Shown: piece after piece, positions 23,735 through 31,886 of the stretch | Numbering within the stretch: the stretch's first letter is position 1 | How the letters are laid out: each line of letters starts with the position of its first letter | NCBI GenBank assembly: GCA_964654855.1 | Contig: CAZZJS010000007.1 | Span: 62,001-126,000 of the forward strand | Source of the DNA: JALZUV01 sp964654855 | Lineage (GTDB): Bacteria > Pseudomonadota > Alphaproteobacteria > Rickettsiales > JALZUV01 | DNA length: 64,000 nucleotides | Direction: 5' to 3' | The notes under the pieces: model-generated | Databases searched by the model: none | Seen by the model: only the letters and a program-made list of their open reading frames with translations | What the model was told of the DNA's origin: nothing | Made by a program: the position numbers and the translations under genes

Positions 23735-24610
23735 ATGGCATCCCTAAAGGATCTCAAAAACCGGATTAAATCGGTTAAATCGACGCAAAAGATCACCAAA
23801 GCCATGAAGATGGTGGCGGCGGCAAAATTGCGTAAAGCACAAGAGCGCGCAGAAGCGGCACGCCCTTATGCAGAGAAAATGGAGCAAGTGGTTAACTCAC
23901 TTGCCGCTGGCTTTGATGGCGATGCAAATGCACCCCTTCTACTGGGTGGCACGGGTAAATCGGATAATCACCTCATTCTCGTGATGACCTCTGACCGTGG
24001 CTTATGTGGTGGTTTTAACAGTTCTATCACGCGTTCGGTTCGCAAGAAAATTCACGAACTTCAAGGCCAGAGCAAAAAGGTTCACCTTCTTTGCGTAGGT
24101 CGTAAAGGCTATGAGCAATTGAAGATGGAATTTGAAGGTATTGTGGCCGGTCGTATTCCTGATATCACCAAGAACCTAAGCTTTGAGCAGTCACAAAACG
24201 TATCGGAAAAAATGTTCGAGATTTTCGAAGAGCATAAGATTGATGTCGTGACGATTGTTTACAATAAGTTCCAATCGGCGATCAGCCAAGAAGTGACCTA
24301 CCAACAGCTTATTCCGCTGGAAGTTCCACAATCAGAAGAATCTAGCGAAGCGCCGACTCCTTACGAATACGAGCCGGGCGAAGAAGCGATTTTGGAAGAA
24401 CTTCTTCCACGCAACATCACCATTCAATGCTTTAAAGCATTGTTAGAAAATAACGCCTCTGAGCAAGGTGCGCGTATGACCGCTATGGATAACGCCACGC
24501 GTAACGCAGGCGACATGATCGACAAACTCTCACTCGTTTATAACCGTACCCGTCAGGCGGCGATTACAACCGAGTTAACCGAAATTATTTCCGGCGCAGA
24601 AGCCGTATAA
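23735..24610 (+). CDS. atpG: F1 ATP synthase gamma subunit
   Basis: Rotor shaft in the F1 head. 291 aa, with the N-terminal coiled coil (LKNRIKSVKSTQKITKAMKMVAAAKLRKAQ) and the matching C-terminal helix (MDNATRNAGDMIDKLSLVYNRTRQAAITTELTEI). It starts seven bases after atpA with GGAG at good distance. An acidic insert near 200-225 resembles the one in other alphaproteobacterial gammas. Confidence 0.97.
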   Translation: MASLKDLKNRIKSVKSTQKITKAMKMVAAAKLRKAQERAEAARPYAEKMEQVVNSLAAGFDGDANAPLLLGGTGKSDNHLILVMTSDRGLCGGFNSSITRSVRKKIHELQGQSKKVHLLCVGRKGYEQLKMEFEGIVAGRIPDITKNLSFEQSQNVSEKMFEIFEEHKIDVVTIVYNKFQSAISQEVTYQQLIPLEVPQSEESSEAPTPYEYEPGEEAILEELLPRNITIQCFKALLENNASEQGARMTAMDNATRNAGDMIDKLSLVYNRTRQAAITTELTEIISGAEAV

Positions 24611-24634
24611 AAGCGATTTAGAAGGAGCAAAGCA

Positions 24635-26074
24635 ATGGCTGCAAAAAAGTCTAATAAAGCAAAATCAGGAGTAATCACTCAAGTGATTTCTGCTGTTGTT
24701 GACGTGAAATTTGAAGGTGAATTACCTCCAATTTTGAACGCATTAGAAACCAAACTCGGTAAAGAGACGATCATTTTGGAAGTATCTCAGCATCTGGGTG
24801 AGAATGAAGTCCGCTGTATCGCAATGGACGCAACGGACGGAATGGTTCGTGGCCAAGAAGTTACCGATACAGGCGCGCCAATCACGGTTCCTGTAGGCCC
24901 ACAAACACTAGGCCGTATCATGGATGTGGTAGGTCGCCCTATTGACGAACGTGGCGCGGTGAAAACTAAAGGCTCTGCTGGTATCCACGCGAAAGCCCCT
25001 GAATTTGTAGACCAATCAACGTCAGATGAAATTCTCGTTACAGGTATTAAAGTCATCGACCTTCTCGCACCATACGCGAAGGGTGGTAAAGTAGGTCTCT
25101 TTGGGGGTGCAGGTGTTGGTAAAACCGTACTCATCATGGAATTGATCAATAACATTGCAAAAGCCCATGGTGGTGTATCAGTATTTGCCGGTGTAGGTGA
25201 ACGTACACGTGAAGGTAACGATCTCTACCACGAGATGATGGAATCAGGCGTAATCGATCTTGAAGGCGATGGCTCTAAAGTAGCTCTCGTTTACGGTCAG
25301 ATGAACGAACCTCCCGGTGCACGTGCACGTGTAGCGCTAACGGGTCTAACACTCGCAGAATATTTCCGTGACCAAGAAGGCCAAGATGTACTCTTCTTTA
25401 TGGATAACGTATTCCGCTTTACCCAAGCGGGTGCTGAGGTATCTGCACTTTTGGGTCGTATCCCATCGGCGGTAGGTTACCAGCCGACACTTTCAACCGA
25501 TATGGGTGCGCTACAAGAGCGTATTACATCGACGAAGAAAGGTTCAATCACATCAGTACAGGCTGTTTACGTTCCTGCCGATGACTTGACCGATCCGGCT
25601 CCTGCAACAACCTTTGCCCACTTGGACGCAACAACGGTACTTAACCGTTCGATCGCCGAGCTTGGTATTTATCCTGCGGTAGATCCACTGGATTCTACAA
25701 GCCGTATGTTAATGCCCGATATCGTAGGTGAAGAGCATTATAACATCGCCCGTCGTGTTCAGGAAGTTCTACAGAGCTATAAGTCACTGCAAGATATCAT
25801 CGCGATTTTGGGTATGGATGAGCTTTCGGAAGAAGATAAACTCACCGTAGCGCGCGCTCGTAAGATTCAGCGTTTCCTATCACAACCATTCTTCGTGGCT
25901 GAGGTCTTCACGGGTTCACCTGGTAAACTCGTAGCACTAGACGATACGATCAAAGGCTTTAAAGGCATTTTGGAAGGCCAATATGATGATCTTCCAGAAT
26001 CAGCATTCTACCTCGTAGGTGGAATCGATGAAGCAATCGAAAAAGCACAAAAAATGGCTGCTGAAGCTGCCTAA
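24635..26074 (+). CDS. atpD: F1 ATP synthase beta subunit
   Basis: Catalytic subunit. 479 aa, with P-loop GGAGVGKT (about 157-164), the GERTREGNDLYHEM catalytic region, and DNVFRFTQAGAEVSALLGRIPSAVGYQPTL. AGAAGGAG precedes the ATG. In nearly all alphaproteobacteria atpC (epsilon) follows directly. Here a perfect 13-bp terminator stands 28 bases after the stop codon and no atpC-like frame follows. Confidence 0.98.
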   Translation: MAAKKSNKAKSGVITQVISAVVDVKFEGELPPILNALETKLGKETIILEVSQHLGENEVRCIAMDATDGMVRGQEVTDTGAPITVPVGPQTLGRIMDVVGRPIDERGAVKTKGSAGIHAKAPEFVDQSTSDEILVTGIKVIDLLAPYAKGGKVGLFGGAGVGKTVLIMELINNIAKAHGGVSVFAGVGERTREGNDLYHEMMESGVIDLEGDGSKVALVYGQMNEPPGARARVALTGLTLAEYFRDQEGQDVLFFMDNVFRFTQAGAEVSALLGRIPSAVGYQPTLSTDMGALQERITSTKKGSITSVQAVYVPADDLTDPAPATTFAHLDATTVLNRSIAELGIYPAVDPLDSTSRMLMPDIVGEEHYNIARRVQEVLQSYKSLQDIIAILGMDELSEEDKLTVARARKIQRFLSQPFFVAEVFTGSPGKLVALDDTIKGFKGILEGQYDDLPESAFYLVGGIDEAIEKAQKMAAEAA

Positions 26075-26100
26075 TTTAGAATTAGGAACTCGCATTTTTT

Positions 26101-26138
26101 AGAGAACACGGCAATTTTTGCCGTGTTCTCTTGTTTTT
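26101..26138 (+). terminator. Terminator of the atp operon
   Basis: GAGAACACGGCAA pairs perfectly with TTGCCGTGTTCTC around a TTT loop and is followed by TTGTTTTT. It closes the operon directly after atpD. Confidence 0.92.
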
Positions 26139-26164
26139 ACCATTTGATCAGTTGCAAACCCTTA

Positions 26165-26193
26165 TTGACCGTGCTATAGCACCATCGATTAAT
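26165..26193 (+). promoter_or_regulatory. Possible promoter of the RTX gene
   Basis: TTGACC (26165-26170), a 17-base spacer and ATTAAT (26188-26193) lie 22 bases before the ATG at 26215. AAGGG serves as ribosome-binding site. Confidence 0.4.
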
Positions 26194-26214
26194 AAAAATT
26201 AAGGGTATTCAACT

Positions 26215-27558
26215 ATGTCACTCATTTCAATTTCTGCTTTTTCAGAAGCAGCACGATCTTTAAGAGAACTATACACAAATATCTTACGTGAAAATCCAGA
26301 TTCGGATCACAGCGTTTTGACCGAAGCTGTCGCATTAGGCCGAACCGGTGAAAATACTGCAAGCACTGGTGACGATGTTATTACACCTGTTTCCTCTAAC
26401 AGCTATGTATTTGCTGGCCTCGGTAATGATACACTGAATGAAGGAACCACTGCTAGCACGCTAGGCGCAGTTTTACATGATGGCGATGATCATTTTATCG
26501 GCGACATTAACAATGCGAATGCGGCAACCGTTTTTGGTGGCGATGGCAATGATACATTCGTTAGCTCTGGTGATGCACTGTTTGGCGAAGAAGGCAATGA
26601 TAGTTTCACCGCTGTCGGCGCGCTTAGCGACACATTACACGGTGGTAGCGGCGAAGATACCATCGATAGTGGCGAAGCGAATGATTTGGTCAGCGGCGGT
26701 CAAGGTGCTGATCTTATTTTTGCAGGCCGAGGCGATGATATCGTTAATGGCGATTCCAATAATGACATGATTTTTGGCGGAAACGGCGATCTTGTTGATC
26801 TAGACGATGGCAATGACCAGTTATTTGGCGGAAACGGAGACGACATAATCTTCGGAAACTCTGGCAATGATACGCTCATCGGTGGGCAAGATACCGTGGA
26901 TCTCGATGATGGCGCCGACACCCTTAATGGTGGCGTTGGTGATGATCTAATCTTAGGTAATGCCGGAGATGATCAACTCATTGGCGCAAGTGGTAATGAC
27001 GAATTATTCGGCGGCTTAGGCGATGATGTCATCTTTGGTGGTAACACTTCAGTCGATGCTAATGACGGTGCTGATACAATTAATGGCGGTGCTGGCGAAG
27101 ATACCATCTTCGGTAATGGCGGCGATGATGTCATCTTTGGCGGCACAGGCATGTTCGATGAAACTGATAGCGCTGATGTTATTTATGGCGGCTTTGGTAA
27201 CGATACAATCTTTGGTAATGCAGGTGACGATCAACTTATCGGTGCTCAAGGCAATGACGATTATTTCGGTGGCCTCGGCGATGATACGATTAATCTGGAC
27301 GCCCTTAGCGGCAATGATGTCGTGCATGGCTTCACTGGCGAAGGTCAGACAGGCGGCGACTTGATCCGCATCGTGAGAAACCTCAATGAGAGCAATATCA
27401 CTGATTTCGATAGCCTAATGGCACGCGCATCTAACCAAGGCGATGATACACTCTTTGACCTTGGAGATGGAAACACCGTCTTAGTCACAGGCGTGAGCTC
27501 TGACGAATTCAGTGCAGATGATTTTGTCTTTGTCGATGATTTCTCTGATATTCTGTAA
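26215..27558 (+). CDS. RTX calcium-binding repeat protein, probable type I secretion substrate
   Basis: 447 aa, no Sec signal. After a ~60-aa N-terminus (SEAARSLRELYTNIL...) the protein is almost entirely glycine/aspartate nonapeptides (GGxGxDxLx) from about 65 to 370, which fold into a calcium beta-roll. A higher-order unit of about 55 aa recurs, with an insert of the form GG-x4-D-x2-D-G-x-D-x-[IL]. The C-terminal ~80 aa (GGDLIRIVRNLNESNITDFDSLMA...DDFVFV) closely match the ends of the two M10 proteases at 35-38 kb, so they are probably the common secretion signal. No catalytic domain is visible; it could be a matrix or adhesion protein. Confidence 0.88.
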   Translation: MSLISISAFSEAARSLRELYTNILRENPDSDHSVLTEAVALGRTGENTASTGDDVITPVSSNSYVFAGLGNDTLNEGTTASTLGAVLHDGDDHFIGDINNANAATVFGGDGNDTFVSSGDALFGEEGNDSFTAVGALSDTLHGGSGEDTIDSGEANDLVSGGQGADLIFAGRGDDIVNGDSNNDMIFGGNGDLVDLDDGNDQLFGGNGDDIIFGNSGNDTLIGGQDTVDLDDGADTLNGGVGDDLILGNAGDDQLIGASGNDELFGGLGDDVIFGGNTSVDANDGADTINGGAGEDTIFGNGGDDVIFGGTGMFDETDSADVIYGGFGNDTIFGNAGDDQLIGAQGNDDYFGGLGDDTINLDALSGNDVVHGFTGEGQTGGDLIRIVRNLNESNITDFDSLMARASNQGDDTLFDLGDGNTVLVTGVSSDEFSADDFVFVDDFSDIL

Positions 27559-27575
27559 ATAGAGTAATATTTCGA

Positions 27576-27607
27576 AAAAAAGGCTGGGAGAAATCTCAGC
27601 CTTTTTT
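27576..27607 (+). terminator. Terminator of the RTX gene
   Basis: GGCTGGGA-GAAA-TCTCAGCC stem (one G-T pair) extended by A/T runs and followed by T6. Confidence 0.88.
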
Positions 27608-27623
27608 GTGCCTAAAAAGTAGA

Positions 27624-27653
27624 ACCCCATAAATGCCGCTGCAGATATGGGGT
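27624..27653. other. Unassigned hairpin in an intergenic stretch
   Basis: Between the RTX terminator and metY (27608-27796) I see no gene. ACCCCAT (27624-27630) pairs with ATGGGGT (27647-27653) around a 16-base GC-rich loop containing GCCGCTGC. The rest is AT-rich without a clear promoter. Confidence 0.35.
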
Positions 27654-27796
27654 AGCTCTCTGTGTTTAGAACGCAGGAAGCTTCACCGCATTCAATCTTT
27701 GAAAAAAATTCATAAGGTTGAAATTTAGATGAATTAAAAAATTACGTGAATATAGCTGCTTATATAGCGTCAATGTGTGAAGATTTTTGATGACGA

Positions 27797-29065
27797 TTAA
27801 CGTATCGCTCCAAAACTCTGCTCCAAATCGGCGATGATATCTTGTGGATGTTCGATGCCGATAGAGAGGCGTAAAGAAGCTTCGCTAATACCGCTTTCAC
27901 TACGTAACTCCGGCGATATTTGTTTATGCGTGGTGCTCGCAGGGTGGACGATAAGCGAGCGTGTGTCACCAATGTTGACCACATGTTGCAACAGCTTTAG
28001 CGATTCAATGAATTTACCACAGATGGCTCTATCACCCTCTTTAATATCGAAAGTGAAAACTGCTCCAGCACCATTAGGGCAATAGTTTACCACATCTGCA
28101 TCATTGGGACGGCTGACACGACTGACCTGTGGATGCTGAGATAACCACTCAGCAATCACTTTCGCATTATCAGAATGTTTTTGCATGCGAAGCGAGAGCG
28201 TCTCTAACCCGACCAAAGTCATAAAAGCATTCATGGGTTGTTGGCAGGCGCCAATATCACGAATACCAATGGCTTTGCAATGCGCAAGGTACGCTAATTC
28301 CTTAAAACGCTCATGTAGCACAATATCCGTGCAAGCTGCATTAGGTGTCGTTAGCGCCGGAAAACGATCATCCTTGCCCCAATCAAAGGTACCAGAATCA
28401 ATCACCGCGCCACCAATGGCCGTGCCGGTACCGGTCAGATATTTCGTGGTAGAATGGGTGATAATATGCGCGCCATGGTCAAACGGACGGCACAGATAAG
28501 GTGAGGCCATCGTATTATCAACAATAAGCGGGATATGGTGAGCCTCTGCCACACGCGCGATGGCCTCTATATCGCTAACCGCGCCACTAGGGTTGCTGAT
28601 AGATTCAATGAAAATTGCCCGAGTGCGCTCGGTAATCGCGGATTTTACAGCATCAGCATTGGCCGCATCAGCAAGACTCGCCGTCCAACCAAAATGCTGC
28701 GGGAACACATGATTAAACTGATTAGTCGATCCACCATAAAGCTGGCTCGCACCCACAATGTGATCACCTGGCTGCATCAATGGCAGCAGTGCCACTAACT
28801 GCGCCGCATGGCCAGAAGCCGTAACTACGCCGCCAATACCGCCTTCAAGCTCCGCTAATTTCGTCGCCAGCGTATCCACTGTCGGATTGCCTGAGCGCGT
28901 ATAGGTCGCACCCGTTGCCGTCATTTCAAAACGATCCACCGCCGTTTGAAAATCGGGAAAACTAAAACTCACCGTCTGGTAAATCGGTGGTTGAGTCGCG
29001 CGCTGGCCATCCTCTTCAGACACACCATGCACAAGCTGTGTTTCAAAATGTAAGGGCTTGCTCAT
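27797..29065 (-). CDS. metY: O-acetylhomoserine sulfhydrylase (MetY-type PLP enzyme)
   Basis: Makes homocysteine from O-acetylhomoserine and sulfide, giving direct sulfhydrylation in methionine synthesis. 422 aa of the Cys/Met-metabolism PLP family: ETQLVHG start, YTRSGNPTVDTLATKLAELEGG (about 54-75), SGHAAQ, DNTMASPYLCRPFDHGAHIITHSTTKYLTGTG with the PLP lysine (about 200) and the C-terminal RSLIVHPASTTHKQ. Length and the QPPIYQTVSF block favour MetY over MetB/MetC. I saw no SAM riboswitch in the short upstream region. Confidence 0.92.
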   Translation of the reverse strand: MSKPLHFETQLVHGVSEEDGQRATQPPIYQTVSFSFPDFQTAVDRFEMTATGATYTRSGNPTVDTLATKLAELEGGIGGVVTASGHAAQLVALLPLMQPGDHIVGASQLYGGSTNQFNHVFPQHFGWTASLADAANADAVKSAITERTRAIFIESISNPSGAVSDIEAIARVAEAHHIPLIVDNTMASPYLCRPFDHGAHIITHSTTKYLTGTGTAIGGAVIDSGTFDWGKDDRFPALTTPNAACTDIVLHERFKELAYLAHCKAIGIRDIGACQQPMNAFMTLVGLETLSLRMQKHSDNAKVIAEWLSQHPQVSRVSRPNDADVVNYCPNGAGAVFTFDIKEGDRAICGKFIESLKLLQHVVNIGDTRSLIVHPASTTHKQISPELRSESGISEASLRLSIGIEHPQDIIADLEQSFGAIR

Positions 29066-29154
29066 AAGAAGTGCAAACTAGCGCATTGTTTGAAAAAAGG
29101 AAATAGCCCGAGTTTATGCTTTATCTTAACGAGAATTTATGATTTTTGGAACAT

Positions 29155-30663
29155 ATGCAGCATGACCCATTACTGGATCAATTAGCCTTTGGTGGCCAAC
29201 GCGATAGCCGCGTTGGAGTGATTGATATCGGCTCGAACTCGGTTCGTTTGGTAATTTACGATGGCATGAAGCGTGTCCCCCTACCTCTTTATAACGAAAA
29301 AGCCTTTTGTACGCTGGGAAAAGGCATTAACAGCACAAACCGTCTAAACCCTGAAGGGGTAAAAATGGCACGCCAAGCAATTGCGCGGCTGCTGGCAACG
29401 GCGAGGCTTAATAAAGTGGCCGAATTGCACGTGATTGCCACTGCTGCCGTGCGTGATGCGGATGATGGCAAGGCCTTTGTGAAAGAGTTAGAACGCAGTC
29501 ATAAAATCAATATCGATATTATTTCCGGTAAGCGCGAAGCGAAATATGCGGCGATGGGTATCGCCTCCAGCCACCATAATGCGCAAGGATTAGTCGCCGA
29601 TTTGGGCGGTGGTAGCTTGGAGCTTACTGCGCTGGAAGGGCAAGATATTCTGTACCATGATTCGCAACCCATGGGCTCGCTACGCCTAATAGATCGTGCC
29701 AAAAATAAGCCCAAATTACTGCATGAGTTAATCGATACTTATTTGAACCAAAATGAATGGCTAGAGAGTATTTCTGGCAAATATGAAACGCTTTACGCCG
29801 TGGGTGGTAGTTTTCGTGCGATTGCCAAAATTTACATGAACCGTATCAACTACCCTTTGAATTTATTGCATAATTATACCCTTACAACCAAAGATCTCAC
29901 ACCGCTTCTGGAAGAAGTGAGCGCCTATAGTGAAGAAGAATGCAAAAGCCTTCCTATCGCGGCTAAACGCCAAAACCAACTGCCCGTCGCCTCGCGCATT
30001 ATGTTGGAGTTGCTCAAACGTAGCGGCGCGCAGCAAATCATCTTTAGTACGGCCGGTATCCGCGAGGGGCTGCTCTTTAGCCAGCTTTCACCTTACCTGC
30101 GTAACGAGGATTTATTGCTTTCCAGTTGCGATGTCTTACGCCGTAGCTTTGCCGGACAAGCGCGCTATGCACGTGAGCTGTTCGAATGGATGAATCCTCT
30201 GCTTGAAAATGAAAGCGAATCTATGCGGCGCGTACGAATGGCTGCTTGTATGCTCAACCATTTAGCACTCAATATCCAAAGCCGTAATCGAGCCTCTTGG
30301 GCTTATCACCATGTGCTACAAGCCTCTATTCGCGGCTTAAAACACCAAGAGCGCGTCGCTCTCGCGGCATCACTCTTCTTCCGATATCGCACCGTAATGG
30401 AAGAAGGTTTCAGCAGCAGCTATGAACTGCTTGATGATAAGTGGAAAAGCTGGGCACTATTGGTGGGCGCGGCAATGCGATTGGGTTATATGCTTTCCGG
30501 TGGCTCACCTGGGAACCTGTCACAAACTCAGCTACGATTAGAACATGACCGACCGAAATTGCGTCTGTCTGAACCGATTAAACCACTTAAAGGTGAAACA
30601 CTAGACAGACGTCAGCATACCCTATCCGATGCTTATGTTGAGTTTATGCGGTGTTACGTTTAA
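29155..30663 (+). CDS. ppx: Exopolyphosphatase / guanosine pentaphosphate phosphatase (Ppx/GppA)
   Basis: Releases phosphate from polyphosphate, and possibly from pppGpp. 502 aa from the ATG at 29155 (GGA spaced six bases), rather than a TTG three codons upstream. ASKHA-fold phosphate motifs are visible: VGVIDIGSNSVRLVIYDG (about 21-38), ATAAVRDADDG, and VADLGGGSLEL (about 144-154). An HD-like helical C-terminus follows. Its 3' end overlaps the convergent aat gene by 42 bases. Confidence 0.92.
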   Translation: MQHDPLLDQLAFGGQRDSRVGVIDIGSNSVRLVIYDGMKRVPLPLYNEKAFCTLGKGINSTNRLNPEGVKMARQAIARLLATARLNKVAELHVIATAAVRDADDGKAFVKELERSHKINIDIISGKREAKYAAMGIASSHHNAQGLVADLGGGSLELTALEGQDILYHDSQPMGSLRLIDRAKNKPKLLHELIDTYLNQNEWLESISGKYETLYAVGGSFRAIAKIYMNRINYPLNLLHNYTLTTKDLTPLLEEVSAYSEEECKSLPIAAKRQNQLPVASRIMLELLKRSGAQQIIFSTAGIREGLLFSQLSPYLRNEDLLLSSCDVLRRSFAGQARYARELFEWMNPLLENESESMRRVRMAACMLNHLALNIQSRNRASWAYHHVLQASIRGLKHQERVALAASLFFRYRTVMEEGFSSSYELLDDKWKSWALLVGAAMRLGYMLSGGSPGNLSQTQLRLEHDRPKLRLSEPIKPLKGETLDRRQHTLSDAYVEFMRCYV

Positions 30664-31227
30664 CGCTATATCAAGACGCTCTAAATAGCTATCACGGCTT
30701 ATCTCAACCACACCAAATTGCTTTAAGTGATCATTCACATATTGCACATCAAATAACACATAACCAGCAACACACAACGCCTCGACCATCGCCATTAGCG
30801 CAATTGTACTTGCTCCACTAACACGGCTAAACATGCTCTCGCCAAAAAAAGCACCACCCAGCGTAATGCCGTAAATTCCGCCTATTAGTTGCTCGCCCTG
30901 CCAGCATTCCAAACTCTGCGCGAAGCCTTTTACGTGCAATTCGCTATAATAATCGATAATCCGATTTGAGATCCAACAACCGTCACGGTCTCGTCGGCAT
31001 TGCTCCATCACACCGCGAAAATCTCGATTTAAGGTAAGCGCATATTCATGCTGGCGGAAGAGCCTTTTATTGGTTCGGGAAATATGAAACCCACCATCTA
31101 ACGGTATTAATGCGCGCGGATCAGGATTAAACCACATTAATTCCGGATCATCTTCAGCCTGCGCCATTGGAAAATAACCCTGCGCGTAAGCGTTAAGCAG
31201 CATTTCTGCAGTAATTTCTTCAGTCAC
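30622..31227 (-). CDS. aat: Leucyl/phenylalanyl-tRNA-protein transferase
   Basis: Adds Leu or Phe to N-terminal Arg/Lys of proteins, marking them for the ClpAP N-degron pathway. 201 aa with the hallmark wording: YAQGYFPMA (13-21), MWFNPDPRALIPLD, SLECWQGEQLIGGIYGITLGGAFFGESMFSR (about 105-135) and FDVQYVNDHLKQFG. The start overlaps the aroQ end by eight bases, so the two are coupled. The stop lies inside the ppx 3' end on the other strand. Confidence 0.96.
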   Translation of the reverse strand: MTEEITAEMLLNAYAQGYFPMAQAEDDPELMWFNPDPRALIPLDGGFHISRTNKRLFRQHEYALTLNRDFRGVMEQCRRDRDGCWISNRIIDYYSELHVKGFAQSLECWQGEQLIGGIYGITLGGAFFGESMFSRVSGASTIALMAMVEALCVAGYVLFDVQYVNDHLKQFGVVEISRDSYLERLDIALNVTPHKLNISIG

Positions 31228-31648
31228 TTAGTACATGCTCAATTGCAACCGTGTAACCACACGCACCTAACCCGCAAATCACCGCCTCTGACAGTGCAGA
31301 AATCAAACTTTTATGACGAAATTCTTCACGCGCATGCGGATTACTAATATGCACCTCAATAATACGACCAGTGTAGGTTTTCAACGCATCATGGATAGCC
31401 ACAGAGGTATGCGTATAAGCCGCCGCATTAATGATGATCGCATCGGCTTTGCATTGCTGAACCCATGTCACCAGCTCGCCCTCATCATTACTTTGTTTAA
31501 ACTCCATGCTCGCTGCAGAACCCACCGCCTCTGCACACATGGCTTCAATCTCATCTAGCGTAGTTGAGCCATAAATTTCAGGCTCACGCGTACCTAACAT
31601 ATTTAAGTTGGGGCCATTTAGAATAAGGATGCTGCTTGCTTTGCTCAT
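31220..31648 (-). CDS. aroQ: 3-Dehydroquinate dehydratase, type II
   Basis: Third step of the shikimate pathway. 142 aa with LILNGPNLNMLGTREPEIYG (8-27, catalytic Arg and Tyr), QSNDEGELVTWVQ, INAAAYTHTSVAIHDAL (about 74-90) and EVHISNPHAREEFRHKS with the catalytic His. It is the first gene of aroQ-aat. Confidence 0.97.
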   Translation of the reverse strand: MSKASSILILNGPNLNMLGTREPEIYGSTTLDEIEAMCAEAVGSAASMEFKQSNDEGELVTWVQQCKADAIIINAAAYTHTSVAIHDALKTYTGRIIEVHISNPHAREEFRHKSLISALSEAVICGLGACGYTVAIEHVLSD

Positions 31649-31688
31649 GCACTAGCCATAGATTACAGCGCAATAGAAGGCAAGAAAC

Positions 31689-31886
31689 ATGAACATTACC
31701 CTTAATGGCGAAAAGAAAACCGTCACCGCATTGACCATTACAGAACTCTTAGCAGAAATTTCTGCCCCTCCACGCGGTATCGCGGTTGAGATTAATGCCG
31801 CCATTATCCCAAAATCTCTGCATGCAGAAACAACACTTAATGATAATGATATTGTAGAGATTGTAAGCTTTATCGGAGGAGGCTAA
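31689..31886 (+). CDS. thiS: Sulfur carrier protein ThiS
   Basis: Small ubiquitin-like carrier whose C-terminal glycine is thiocarboxylated to feed sulfur into the thiazole of thiamine. 65 aa, ending in EIVSFIGGG with the required Gly-Gly. AAGG precedes the ATG. No thiG, thiF or thiE is adjacent, so the gene is split from its usual partners. Its stop overlaps the end of the next minus-strand gene by four bases. Confidence 0.88.
   Translation: MNITLNGEKKTVTALTITELLAEISAPPRGIAVEINAAIIPKSLHAETTLNDNDIVEIVSFIGGG

Noticed and set aside
26189..26202. TTAA-N6-TTAA before the RTX gene at 26215
   Set aside because: Wrong spacer for CtrA; the stretch is simply A/T-rich. The same holds for 11015-11028.
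26400..27300. DNA-level repeats that might suggest a CRISPR array or satellite
   Set aside because: The periodicity is that of RTX codons in one open frame; units diverge and there are no spacers.
27049..27327. Open frames on the other strand or in other frames of the RTX genes (also in 37149-37651, 59030-59770, 60690-60994)
   Set aside because: They arise because GGT/GAT-rich repeat codons leave few stops in other frames. They are low-complexity and have no start signals.
29066..29145. SAM riboswitch before metY
   Set aside because: The upstream space is short and shared with ppx; I see no SAM-II or SAM-I core.
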